Positions 1-5,821 of a stretch of 5,821 bases of DNA are shown piece by piece. The position numbers and the translations under genes were made by a program. How positions within the stretch are numbered: position 1 is the stretch's first letter; each line of letters begins with the position of its first letter. The notes beneath the pieces are model-generated. The model was not told the origin of the DNA, ran no database searches, and saw only the letters and a list, made by a program, of their open reading frames with translations. The stretch lies in assembly GCA_009835515.1 (NCBI GenBank), contig VXXH01000630.1, positions 1 through 5,821 of the forward strand. The letters are read 5' to 3'. The DNA comes from Candidatus Poribacteria bacterium. Its GTDB lineage: Bacteria > Poribacteria > WGA-4E > WGA-3G.

Positions 1-60
1 TTAAGGAACGCATCCGATAGGTCTAACGCCCGTTGTTCCTCCGCAAGGTAAAATTAAAAA

Positions 61-1956
61 ATGAATACACTTATCATTGCGGTTTTGAGTTTCGTCGGTT
101 TCATCGTCGCCTATCATACGTACGGTAAATGGCTGGCAAGAAAGATTTTTGGATTAGATGCGCAAGCGACGGTTCCGAGTCAAGAACTGAAAGATGATGT
201 CGATTACGTTCCGACCAAAAAGGAGATTATTTTCGGACATCATTTCACAAGCATTGCTGGCACAGGTCCGATCGTAGGTCCCGCAATTGCCGTCTTTTGG
301 GGATGGCTGCCAGCGTTGCTATGGGTTATCCTGGGGTCGGTTTTTATCGGGGCTGTTCACGATTTCGGCGCGCTTGTTGTCTCACTCCGCAACCGGGGAC
401 AAAGTGTCGGCGAAGTCGCGGGGAGAATGATAGGTCCCCGCGCAAAATTCCTTTTCCTTTTCGTCCTCTTCATGGGGTTGACGATTGTCCTTGCAATCTT
501 CGGTTTAGTCATCGCCCTGATCTTCTCCTACTATCCTGAGTCAGTTTTATCCGTCTGGGTGGAAATCCCGATCGCTATCGCCATCGGTATCTGGATTTAC
601 CGCAGAGGTGGTAACATCCTTATCCCATCCATTATCGCCCTCGGCATCATGTACATCGGGATGGGTGTCGGTGCATACCTCCTACCGATCGATTTAAGTC
701 AACTATTCGGTATCCCGTTACTGGGACAAACCTACCTGAACGTCGTTGTCATCTGGACGTTGGTGCTTTTTGTCTACTGTTTTATTGCCTCAGTACTACC
801 CGTGTGGACACTCCTGCAACCCCGTGATTTCATCAATAGCCACGAACTCGTATTAGCACTGCTCCTATTACTACTCGGACTCGCCGTAGCAGGTTTCACA
901 GGCAAAGCAGACCTCGTAGCCTCCGCCCCTGCTATCGCTTCAGACATCCCGCCCGACGCGCCACCGATCTGGCCCTTCCTCTTTATTACGATTGCCTGTG
1001 GCGCTGTGAGTGGTTTCCACTGTATGGTGAGTTCTGGGACTTCCAGCAAACAGGTTGAATCCGAGAGTGACGCACAATATGTAGGCTACGGTGCGATGTT
1101 GCTTGAGGGTGGACTCGCAGTCATCGTTATTCTCGCTTGCTGTGCTGGTATCGGGATGGGGATTTTCAACCGCACCGGGACCGGGGCAAACTACAGGTTT
1201 GAACCCATCGTCCAAGCAGAAAGCACTGTACCTATCACCGACCAAGATGCATGGAGAACCCGTTATGCTACTTCCGAAACAGTAACAAATGCTGATGGTA
1301 CGACACGTGTAGTTGGCGGTTGGGCAAGTCATAATCTCAAGGCAAAGGTGAGCGCGTTTGTTGATGGCGGCGGGAATTTTCTTGCGTCGCTCGGCATTCC
1401 GCTTAAGATGGGTATCGCAATTATGGCAGTACTCGTCGCCAGTTTCGCCGCCACAACACTTGATACCGCGACACGCCTCCAGCGATATGTCATCTTTGAA
1501 CTCGCGCAGACGGCTAACATCAAGCCGCTAATGAACCGTTACGTCGCTACTGCGTTTGCGTTAGTGCTTGCGGCTGCTGTCGCCTTACTACAGGGACCGA
1601 ATGGGCCTGGTAGTGGCGGATTGACACTCTGGCCCCTCTTCGGCGCAACGAATCAACTCTTAGCAGGATTAGCGTTCATGGTGATCGTCTTCTACCTCGT
1701 GCGCCGTAACAAACCGATCTGGTTCGCGTTCCTCCCGATGGTCGTCATGCTCATCATGCCCGCTTGGGCAATGCTGCATCAAATGTTCGATCTACAGACG
1801 GGCTGGCTCTTCACCGGTAAATATCTGCTTTTCGGATTTGGGATCGTCGTAGAGGCGTTGCAAATATGGATGGTTGCTGAAGGTGTTATCGCGTGGCGAA
1901 ATGCGCGCGGGAATTACCCCGAACTCCCACCGTTGGAAAGCGTGGCTGCCGATTAG
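61..1956 (+). CDS. cstA: CstA-family carbon starvation protein, multi-pass transporter
   Basis: This is a 631-residue polytopic inner-membrane protein with roughly 14 hydrophobic segments by eye. Family blocks are seen in order: FGHHFTSIAGTGPIVGP (about 58-74), an acidic HDFGALVVS block (100-108), LLQPRDFINS (251-260), FLFITIACGAVSGFH followed by SSGTSSKQ (about 306-330), TTLDTATRLQRY (465-476) and LWPLFGATNQLLAG (523-536). Characterised members (E. coli CstA and BtsT) take up pyruvate and have been linked to peptide use during carbon limitation. The substrate here is inferred and could be either. It is shorter than the roughly 700-residue E. coli proteins but has both the N-terminal and C-terminal CstA regions, so it appears intact. 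The start fits the usual short N-terminal tail before the first membrane helix. Its Shine-Dalgarno is weak (AAGG at 45-48, 12 nt from the ATG). It leads a probable three-gene unit. The small YbdD/YjiX-type partner that follows cstA in enterobacteria is not the next gene here. Confidence 0.95.
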   Translation: MNTLIIAVLSFVGFIVAYHTYGKWLARKIFGLDAQATVPSQELKDDVDYVPTKKEIIFGHHFTSIAGTGPIVGPAIAVFWGWLPALLWVILGSVFIGAVHDFGALVVSLRNRGQSVGEVAGRMIGPRAKFLFLFVLFMGLTIVLAIFGLVIALIFSYYPESVLSVWVEIPIAIAIGIWIYRRGGNILIPSIIALGIMYIGMGVGAYLLPIDLSQLFGIPLLGQTYLNVVVIWTLVLFVYCFIASVLPVWTLLQPRDFINSHELVLALLLLLLGLAVAGFTGKADLVASAPAIASDIPPDAPPIWPFLFITIACGAVSGFHCMVSSGTSSKQVESESDAQYVGYGAMLLEGGLAVIVILACCAGIGMGIFNRTGTGANYRFEPIVQAESTVPITDQDAWRTRYATSETVTNADGTTRVVGGWASHNLKAKVSAFVDGGGNFLASLGIPLKMGIAIMAVLVASFAATTLDTATRLQRYVIFELAQTANIKPLMNRYVATAFALVLAAAVALLQGPNGPGSGGLTLWPLFGATNQLLAGLAFMVIVFYLVRRNKPIWFAFLPMVVMLIMPAWAMLHQMFDLQTGWLFTGKYLLFGFGIVVEALQIWMVAEGVIAWRNARGNYPELPPLESVAAD

Positions 1957-1986
1957 GACGCACAGACATAGATGTTAAAATCTAAC

Positions 1987-1992
1987 AGAGGA
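1987..1992 (+). promoter_or_regulatory. Shine-Dalgarno for the 112-residue coiled-coil gene
   Basis: AGAGGA lies 7 nt before the ATG at 2000, at ideal spacing. It supports both the reality of this small gene and the chosen start. The 43-bp gap after cstA shows no convincing terminator, so translation from a shared transcript is likely. Confidence 0.7.
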
Positions 1993-1999
1993 CGCAATA

Positions 2000-2338
2000 A
2001 TGAAACATACAAACAGGCGACACAGATTAGAACAACTGAGACTCAGCGAAGCAAAAGGGACTTTGACAGAACAAGAGCATGAAGAACTTTTAACTATCTT
2101 CGCTGAGTTAGATGCTGAGGAAGCAGAAGCGTTGAAACCAGCGAAGGAAAAGAGTCAACAGCTGCAGGAAGAGAAAACCACACTTGAAGAAACCGCTTCA
2201 CAATTACAAGATATTGTCACTGAGCACAAGCAACTGCTAACCGATGCTCGCACATATCTGGTGCAGCTCCAATCAAAACGCGCCCTACTTGCCGATAAGT
2301 ATTACCGCCTCACCGGTCAAAACCTCTCACAACGTTGA
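2000..2338 (+). CDS. Small charged coiled-coil protein, function unknown
   Basis: This is a 112-residue soluble protein rich in Glu, Gln, Lys and Leu. It has no signal peptide or membrane segment. A short helical motif, GTLTEQEHEEL (residues 20-30), precedes a Glu/Ala-rich stretch. From about 45 to 100 Leu and other hydrophobic residues recur with heptad-like spacing between charged residues, which suggests a long helix or coiled coil that probably oligomerises or binds a partner. I do not recognise a named family. The GxLTxxExxEL style occurs in various small helical bacterial proteins, but this is only a resemblance. The gene sits 43 bp after cstA and 67 bp before the next gene on the same strand, with a strong Shine-Dalgarno, so co-expression with the transporter is likely. 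A role as an accessory to CstA is speculation from position only. Confidence 0.85.
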   Translation: MKHTNRRHRLEQLRLSEAKGTLTEQEHEELLTIFAELDAEEAEALKPAKEKSQQLQEEKTTLEETASQLQDIVTEHKQLLTDARTYLVQLQSKRALLADKYYRLTGQNLSQR

Positions 2339-2392
2339 TAGAGACCCAATTACCATCCACACAATTTCAAGGCATTAGTTTTGCCATTAATT

Positions 2393-2398
2393 AGAGGG
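2393..2398 (+). promoter_or_regulatory. Shine-Dalgarno for the glycine/isoleucine repeat gene
   Basis: AGAGGG lies 7 nt before the ATG at 2406, the same spacing and nearly the same sequence as the site before the preceding gene. It supports the chosen start of the 227-residue protein. Confidence 0.65.
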
Positions 2399-2405
2399 CA
2401 CAGAG

Positions 2406-3089
2406 ATGTCACAGATTTCAGAAAACCAGATAAAAACTGAAGATACCCACAACTATCCACTTGATGCGGAAATCTTTCAAAGGACATTCAACAGATACGT
2501 TCAGAAATTCAACACCATCTTTATCGTTTCAGTCCTCTTGGTTAGCGCGCCTTTCATAGCATACCTGATTGCATGGTATTTAGAGCAGACAAAAGTTGAC
2601 ATCACCGGTTTTTTACGTCTGTGGCATGCAGGCGAATCTCTACTGTTAGACGTGGGATTTCCACACATAGCATTCGGAATGTTTGCATCTGGAATTGTTT
2701 CCGTGAGTCACTTCGCTTTTGGAATTATCTCAATCGGTAATTTCGCTTTTGGCGTGATTTCAATCGGGATGTTTAGCTCTTGCGGCATCATATCTATAGG
2801 TGTTATGTCCTCTGTTGGTGTTATCGCAATTGGATATGCACGCGCTTATGGAGTCATCACTATCGCTATAGGGAGCAAAAAACCTTTTGAAAAAATCACA
2901 TACATGAACGGAAAGGCTTTCGGAGTGATTGCAATCGCGCGGCAGGCACACGGGGTTTATTCGCTATCTTACGGAGAGGAAGGTGAAGGCACTTATCAGT
3001 TTTCACCGAAATACCAGGATCCGGAGGCTGTCGCACTTTTTACACGTTGGTTCAAGAAGTTCAAAAACGCATTCGTTTTGCCTTCTTAA
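2406..3089 (+). CDS. Membrane-linked protein with 10-11 residue Gly/Ile repeats, function unknown
   Basis: This is a 227-residue protein. A polar N-terminus (1-36) leads to one clear hydrophobic segment (about 37-58). From 93 to 156 the sequence is built of units such as FASGIVSVSH, FAFGIISIGN, FAFGVISIGM, FSSCGIISIGV and MSSVGVIAIGY. Degenerate copies continue at 145-156 and again at 170-190 after a short polar break. Each unit has an aromatic or small residue, a Gly and an alternating hydrophobic/Ser strand. This pattern suits stacked short beta strands (a solenoid-like fold) or an unusual membrane-embedded region. The C-terminus (191-227) is polar, then basic and aromatic. I do not recognise a named family. 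It is probably the last gene of the cstA unit. Its TAA overlaps by 4 bp with the stop of the convergent methyltransferase gene. A role in membrane association or assembly is plausible but unproven. Confidence 0.85.
   Translation: MSQISENQIKTEDTHNYPLDAEIFQRTFNRYVQKFNTIFIVSVLLVSAPFIAYLIAWYLEQTKVDITGFLRLWHAGESLLLDVGFPHIAFGMFASGIVSVSHFAFGIISIGNFAFGVISIGMFSSCGIISIGVMSSVGVIAIGYARAYGVITIAIGSKKPFEKITYMNGKAFGVIAIARQAHGVYSLSYGEEGEGTYQFSPKYQDPEAVALFTRWFKKFKNAFVLPS
2682..2873 (+). repeat. In-gene array of about six degenerate 30-36 nt units
   Basis: The array encodes residues 93-156 of the 227-residue protein. Units are 30, 30, 30, 33, 33 and about 36 nt long. The second and third copies are closest at DNA level: both begin with TTCGCTTTTGG (2712 and 2742) and share an ATTTCAATCGG/ATCTCAATCGG tail. 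The others have diverged at DNA level while keeping the protein pattern. This suggests an old expansion by tandem duplication, with the middle pair the most recent or the most homogenised. Confidence 0.8.
3086..3089. other. Convergent stop codons overlapping by 4 bp
   Basis: The + strand repeat-protein gene stops with TAA at 3087-3089. The - strand methyltransferase gene stops with TAA read from 3086-3088. The two units therefore meet with no intergenic DNA, and any terminator for either must lie inside the other gene. Confidence 0.9.
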
Positions 3090-3805
3090 TCCGATACATG
3101 CTTCTGTAAAACACACCTTACCTTATCATCGTCCTTTACATTTACAGACGAATCGAGCAGCTGAAACGGTGATGCGTCGAACTCTGCCTTGAGGTCCTTG
3201 AAAAAGAAGTGATGCACATAGGTTGACGCTTCCAAATAAAAATTATCGCCTTCTTCCAATGTCTCGTAGTCCGTTGCAAATTGATGATAGTTGGCATCGT
3301 AAATCGGTTCGTAATTGTCAAAAACGGCATCAAGGATGGGTTGAGATATAAAAAGTTGACCGTCCGAATGGAGCACTCGCGCGATCTCTTCTAAAAACGA
3401 TATTCTTGCATCACGATGTGTGATATAACAGTAGACATTCTCCAAAAAAGCCGCCGCGAATGATGCATCAGGAAACGGCAGTTTAGGCGGTTCATAATGC
3501 AGAAAGGTCGCGTCAATCCCCTTTTTCTCCGCAATTTGTTTTGCTTGTGCAATCTGTTTTTCGGCGATATCAATGCCGGTCGCAGTGTATCCGTGTTGTG
3601 CGAGGGCAAAGCACAATCGACCTGATGCACAACCGATATCCAACAGACAACTGCCTGAAGGGTATTTCTCAACAAACGCCTGTTCGTGCTGGCTCAATCC
3701 CTGTTCCGCTTCCTCCCGACGACTATCAAGTTCATTAGACAGGTTGAATTGTGCTCTTACGGAAGCCAGCAACTTTTGAAATTCTTGTGATTTTTTGGTT
3801 TCCAT
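3086..3805 (-). CDS. Class I SAM-dependent methyltransferase
   Basis: This is a 239-residue cytoplasmic enzyme expected to move a methyl group from S-adenosylmethionine to an unidentified acceptor. About 50 helical, charged residues precede the Rossmann core. Motif I is LLDIGCASGR (54-63). The acidic residue that should bind the SAM ribose is D79 in GIDI (77-80). LPFPDASFAAAFLENV (109-124) matches the post-motif strand of the Methyltransf_11/25 type, and GQLFISQP (149-156) matches the later core strand. The C-terminal part (160-239) is acidic and aromatic and probably forms the acceptor side. There is no NPPY or DPPY motif and no Pro-Cys loop, so it does not look like a DNA base methylase. 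It starts 26 bp after the preceding gene on the same strand, so the two are probably co-transcribed. Only a weak AAAGAA-like ribosome site precedes the ATG. Its end overlaps a convergent gene by 4 bp. Confidence 0.9.
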   Translation of the reverse strand: METKKSQEFQKLLASVRAQFNLSNELDSRREEAEQGLSQHEQAFVEKYPSGSCLLDIGCASGRLCFALAQHGYTATGIDIAEKQIAQAKQIAEKKGIDATFLHYEPPKLPFPDASFAAAFLENVYCYITHRDARISFLEEIARVLHSDGQLFISQPILDAVFDNYEPIYDANYHQFATDYETLEEGDNFYLEASTYVHHFFFKDLKAEFDASPFQLLDSSVNVKDDDKVRCVLQKHVSD

Positions 3806-3831
3806 GTGTTCTTTAGAGATTTAGGTGAAAA

Positions 3832-4569
3832 CTATCTTATCAACAAATCGGGAGTGAAATCTTGAAAACGAATCTTATCCGGCAATTCTGCTGTATCAAC
3901 GTACCAGATCTTATCAACTCCAATCGGAAGACCAAATGGATAAGCTTCCCGTATAGCGTTTAATATCTTTCTACCCTGAATATCCATGAGGGCAATATCA
4001 TCATTTTCAATGAGAAGGACCGTCGTCTTCCCAAGTTTTTGGTGCTTTTTCAGTTTCTCTGCTTTTCTATCAAGAAGTTTTCTAATTCGGTCTGAAAGAT
4101 AATCGTTTTCAGGTGGAAAACGACTGAAGCGAACAGCTGGTGCAAGGTCATGTTCCTTGAACATAGTTAACTGAAAAGGAATATCAGGAATGTTGTCAAG
4201 AACATGACGACCACATTCCAAGTATGGTGCCTTTTCAAGAATCCAATTTTTGAGTTTTCCATAGATCGTCATCCAGTCTTGTCCTTTGGTAACAGCATCA
4301 TACGGGAAGATGATACTCAATCGAAAAGAAATCTGGTTTTGGAGTTCCTGTTCGAGATCTTTAATGACTTGAATGAACCAATCGTTATTGCGGCGTTGAT
4401 CTGGAAGCGTGTCAATGCTTGTATGCTCAATGGCGAATGGTCCAGCAATAGCATCTATGTCAGGGGAACTCCGGTTTTCCTTGTCAGGGTGACAATTAAT
4501 CATAAGTTCTGGATGACCGTGCTCGCGTAAATATTCTATAAAGGCATCAATGACCTCGTAATCTTTCAT
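3832..4569 (-). CDS. Uncharacterised protein, possible PD-(D/E)xK-like nuclease fold
   Basis: This is a 245-residue soluble protein with no signal peptide or membrane segment, and I do not recognise a named family. After an N-terminal helix comes SPDIDAIAGPFAIEHTSID (35-53). It has an acidic pair after Pro, two strands, then Glu-x-Thr (E48, T50). This resembles the D...ExK/ExT core of restriction-endonuclease-like proteins, but the usual Lys is Thr here, so activity is uncertain. A basic helix (161-178) leads into a strand, GKTTVLLIENDDIALMD (180-196). Near the end is IWYVDTAEL (221-229). These later parts look like alternating helix and strand typical of such folds. AAGGAT lies 11 nt before the ATG, slightly far. 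It sits 178 bp downstream of the HNH gene and 26 bp upstream of the methyltransferase, all on the - strand. DNA here is visibly more AT-rich than cstA. The reading frame is convincing; the nuclease idea is an inference. Confidence 0.85.
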   Translation of the reverse strand: MKDYEVIDAFIEYLREHGHPELMINCHPDKENRSSPDIDAIAGPFAIEHTSIDTLPDQRRNNDWFIQVIKDLEQELQNQISFRLSIIFPYDAVTKGQDWMTIYGKLKNWILEKAPYLECGRHVLDNIPDIPFQLTMFKEHDLAPAVRFSRFPPENDYLSDRIRKLLDRKAEKLKKHQKLGKTTVLLIENDDIALMDIQGRKILNAIREAYPFGLPIGVDKIWYVDTAELPDKIRFQDFTPDLLIR

Positions 4570-4747
4570 AAAATTTGGGGATCCTTGCTCTTACAATACA
4601 TTCAAAATTCGGTGGGAGAACGAACATATTTAGAGCACTTTTTAGAACATCTCTATTGAAAATAAGCAGACCGTGTCACATCTGCAAACTTTGTTGAAGT
4701 GGAATAGTACTGAATGTTTCAGAAAAAACACTTTGGCAAATCCAACA
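4570..4747. other. AT-rich intergenic region between two - strand genes
   Basis: This 178-bp gap separates the HNH gene from the 245-residue gene. It holds a weak terminator candidate for the HNH gene and should also contain a promoter for the downstream pair if they are separately transcribed. I could not find a convincing -35/-10 pair on the - strand. No small reading frame with a ribosome site was seen. Confidence 0.6.
4658..4685 (-). terminator. Weak Rho-independent terminator candidate after the HNH gene
   Basis: Read on the - strand, GCAGAT pairs with GTCTGC (five Watson-Crick pairs plus one T-G) around an 8-nt loop, followed by TTATTTTC. It starts about 62 nt after the HNH stop codon. 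The stem is short and the T-tract is interrupted, so termination would be partial at best. Confidence 0.3.
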
Positions 4748-5803
4748 CTAACAACTACGAGATAAAAAAACTAATAAAATTGGTACTCCGAGGAAGAAGC
4801 AGAGGGGCAAGAACGACTCAACGAACGATTCAATGTTCTGGTGCCTCCTATATGCTTCAAGAGATCCATATTTTGAGATAATCTCCTGTTGCCGTTTTTC
4901 TTCAGTCTCCCTTTTTTCATTTTCCTGTCTTAGCCGTTCTTGTTCTGCAATGCGCCGTTGTTCAACACGCTGTTGTTCAACACGTTGTTCATATCTGCTT
5001 ATAGTTTGTCTGCTGGTAACTTGTATTGCCTTTACTTGCACTGCTTTTAAAGCCTCAAGCACTTCCGTTTGAAAAGCATCAAGGTCCTGCCTAGCTTCGA
5101 GTGCCGCAATCTCATTGGCAATCAGGAATTCACCGTGATCGTTGCGTAACTCCTGCTCCGCTGCCGTTTCTGGGTCTTTCAGAGCCTTCAGCATCTCCGT
5201 TTCAAAATTGAAAAGGAATGGTCTGGCTTCAAGTATCGCAATCTCATTGGCAATCGTCAACTCAAGATATTCATCATGTATCGCTTGCTGTTTAGGCGTA
5301 ACAGTCGAAGTTTGCATCCTTTCAAGCCATCTAATCGCTTGACGCTTAGTATTACTTTCATCAGCCCAATTTTCACTATCTACCAGATAAATAAGATGTG
5401 GAAGCATTTCATCAAGTGAATTCGGATAAACCTTCAAGTGAGAAAACAGTGCCAAGGCAGCATTATCTCTGGTCCGCTGCGTTTTAGATTGCAATTTCCT
5501 TGGCAGGTAGTTAGAGAAACCTCCATCAATCGCCTTCAATTGCTCACCGATGTTTGCGTCATCACAGAGAAATGTTTGAAGATCCGTACTCTCTTCCTTG
5601 CCCCTCAACAGACTATGGCAATTTCCACAAAGCGTAAGACCGTTATCAAGTTCAACAGCAAATTCAGGGTACTTCTTAAAGGGTTTGATATGATGCACGT
5701 GCAGATTGTTTTCAAACCCACATCGGCGGCAAGCGTTGCCATCGCGGTGTTTAACCTCATTTTTCCATTGGTTGTATTCAGGCGAATTTCTTAGGTCCTT
5801 CAT
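4748..5803 (-). CDS. HNH nuclease with coiled-coil middle and C-terminal membrane anchor
   Basis: This is a 351-residue protein. An N-terminal HNH domain (about 5-70) shows the zinc pairs C25-x2-C28 and C59-x2-C62, the catalytic-type HVHH (35-38), N54 and final H63. All expected residues are present, so metal-dependent DNA cleavage or nicking is likely. Residues 110-175 look helical. A 44-residue unit recurs: IANEIAILEAR at 184-194 and IANEIAALEAR at 228-238, with 18 of 26 identical over the core. Residues 265-310 are a Gln/Glu/Arg coiled coil. A single hydrophobic segment near 331-347 ends two to four residues before the C-terminus, and basic residues before it (319-321) suit an N-inside topology with the nuclease in the cytoplasm. 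GAAAGG (5811-5816) is 7 nt before the ATG and supports the start. HNH domains of this kind occur in restriction, phage and homing enzymes. The tethered layout is unusual to me, and its target is unknown. Confidence 0.9.
   Translation of the reverse strand: MKDLRNSPEYNQWKNEVKHRDGNACRRCGFENNLHVHHIKPFKKYPEFAVELDNGLTLCGNCHSLLRGKEESTDLQTFLCDDANIGEQLKAIDGGFSNYLPRKLQSKTQRTRDNAALALFSHLKVYPNSLDEMLPHLIYLVDSENWADESNTKRQAIRWLERMQTSTVTPKQQAIHDEYLELTIANEIAILEARPFLFNFETEMLKALKDPETAAEQELRNDHGEFLIANEIAALEARQDLDAFQTEVLEALKAVQVKAIQVTSRQTISRYEQRVEQQRVEQRRIAEQERLRQENEKRETEEKRQQEIISKYGSLEAYRRHQNIESFVESFLPLCFFLGVPILLVFLSRSC
4957..4984 (-). repeat. Short 15-bp tandem repeat in the HNH coiled coil
   Basis: GTTGTTCAACACG (as read on the + strand) occurs at 4957-4969 and 4972-4984. 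It encodes repeated Arg-Val-Glu-Gln units around residues 274-283 of the coiled coil. It is probably low-complexity slippage in a Gln/Glu/Arg-rich stretch. Confidence 0.75.
5045..5254 (-). repeat. Two direct repeats, 132-bp period, within the HNH gene
   Basis: The units at 5177-5254 and 5045-5122 encode residues 184-209 and 228-253. A 19-nt stretch is identical in both (5237-5255 and 5105-5123), exactly 132 bp (44 codons) apart, and the frame is kept. At protein level 18 of 26 residues match. This indicates an in-frame tandem duplication of a helical segment. Confidence 0.85.
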
Positions 5804-5810
5804 TGTTCAG

Positions 5811-5816
5811 CCTTTC
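5811..5816 (-). promoter_or_regulatory. Shine-Dalgarno for the HNH nuclease gene
   Basis: On the - strand GAAAGG lies 7 nt before the ATG at 5803. It fixes the start at the Met just ahead of the helix that normally precedes the HNH zinc site. The window ends 5 bp further on, so the promoter is not visible. Confidence 0.65.
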
Positions 5817-5821
5817 AACCG

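Noticed and set aside
4..40. AGGAAC ... GTTCCT inverted repeat upstream of cstA
   Set aside because: It is only 6 bp of stem with a 25-nt gap and no T-tract or known operator match. With so little upstream DNA it cannot be told from chance.
940..1332. 130-codon open frame on the - strand inside cstA
   Set aside because: It lies wholly opposite a well-conserved CstA coding region, has no ribosome site that I can see and shows no protein-like motif; it is a shadow of cstA codon use.
1966..1986. TAGAT-GTTAAA-ATCTA hairpin between cstA and the coiled-coil gene
   Set aside because: The stem is 5 bp and AT-rich with no T-tract, too weak for a terminator; the following gene has a strong ribosome site that fits co-transcription.
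2682..2975. Short regular repeats that might be a CRISPR array
   Set aside because: The units are contiguous, in frame, code for a coherent protein pattern and have no spacers between them.
4204..4530. 108-codon open frame on the + strand opposite the 245-residue gene
   Set aside because: No ribosome site or recognisable domain was seen. The opposite frame is longer, spans the whole interval between genes and has coherent helix/strand pattern.
4710..4722. CTGAA-TGT-TTCAG hairpin followed by A residues
   Set aside because: The A-tract is on the wrong side for a terminator of the - strand HNH gene: read on the - strand the T-run precedes the stem. No + strand gene ends here.
3086..5803. Nuclease plus methyltransferase layout suggesting a restriction-modification system
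   Set aside because: The methyltransferase has the small-molecule type core (DIGCASG, LPFPDASF) and no NPPY/DPPY or Pro-Cys motif, nor any target-recognition domain, so it is unlikely to be a DNA methylase protecting against the HNH enzyme.

Overview
The window looks like chromosomal DNA from a free-living bacterium with short intergenic gaps and moderate GC (about half GC in sampled lines of the first gene, nearer 35-40% in sampled lines right of 3.8 kb). The form of CstA and the neighbourhood of uncharacterised proteins would suit an uncultivated marine lineage such as Candidatus Poribacteria. That placement is a weak impression from protein style, not a demonstrated assignment.

Left half, + strand (61-3089): three genes in a row, probably one transcription unit. 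The first is a CstA-type carbon-starvation/pyruvate-peptide transporter. After 43 bp comes a 112-residue, highly charged coiled-coil protein. After a further 67 bp comes a 227-residue protein with an N-terminal membrane segment and a run of 10-11 residue glycine/isoleucine repeats. Genes 2 and 3 each have a good Shine-Dalgarno sequence 7 nt from the ATG.

Right half, - strand (5803 down to 3086): three genes, in transcription order. The first is an HNH nuclease with a helical/coiled-coil middle, an internal 44-residue repeat and a C-terminal membrane anchor. After 178 bp, which hold a weak terminator candidate, comes an unrecognised 245-residue protein with a possible PD-(D/E)xK-type nuclease signature. 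After 26 bp comes a class I SAM-dependent methyltransferase. The methyltransferase gene converges on the + strand unit and the two stop codons overlap by 4 bp, so no intergenic terminator fits between them.

No rRNA, tRNA, CRISPR array, transposase or complete insertion sequence is visible. The best candidate for something undescribed is the membrane-tethered HNH protein with its nuclease-like neighbour, possibly a defence or DNA-processing module. This rests on domain reading alone. The repeat protein at 2406-3089 is the second most unusual item.
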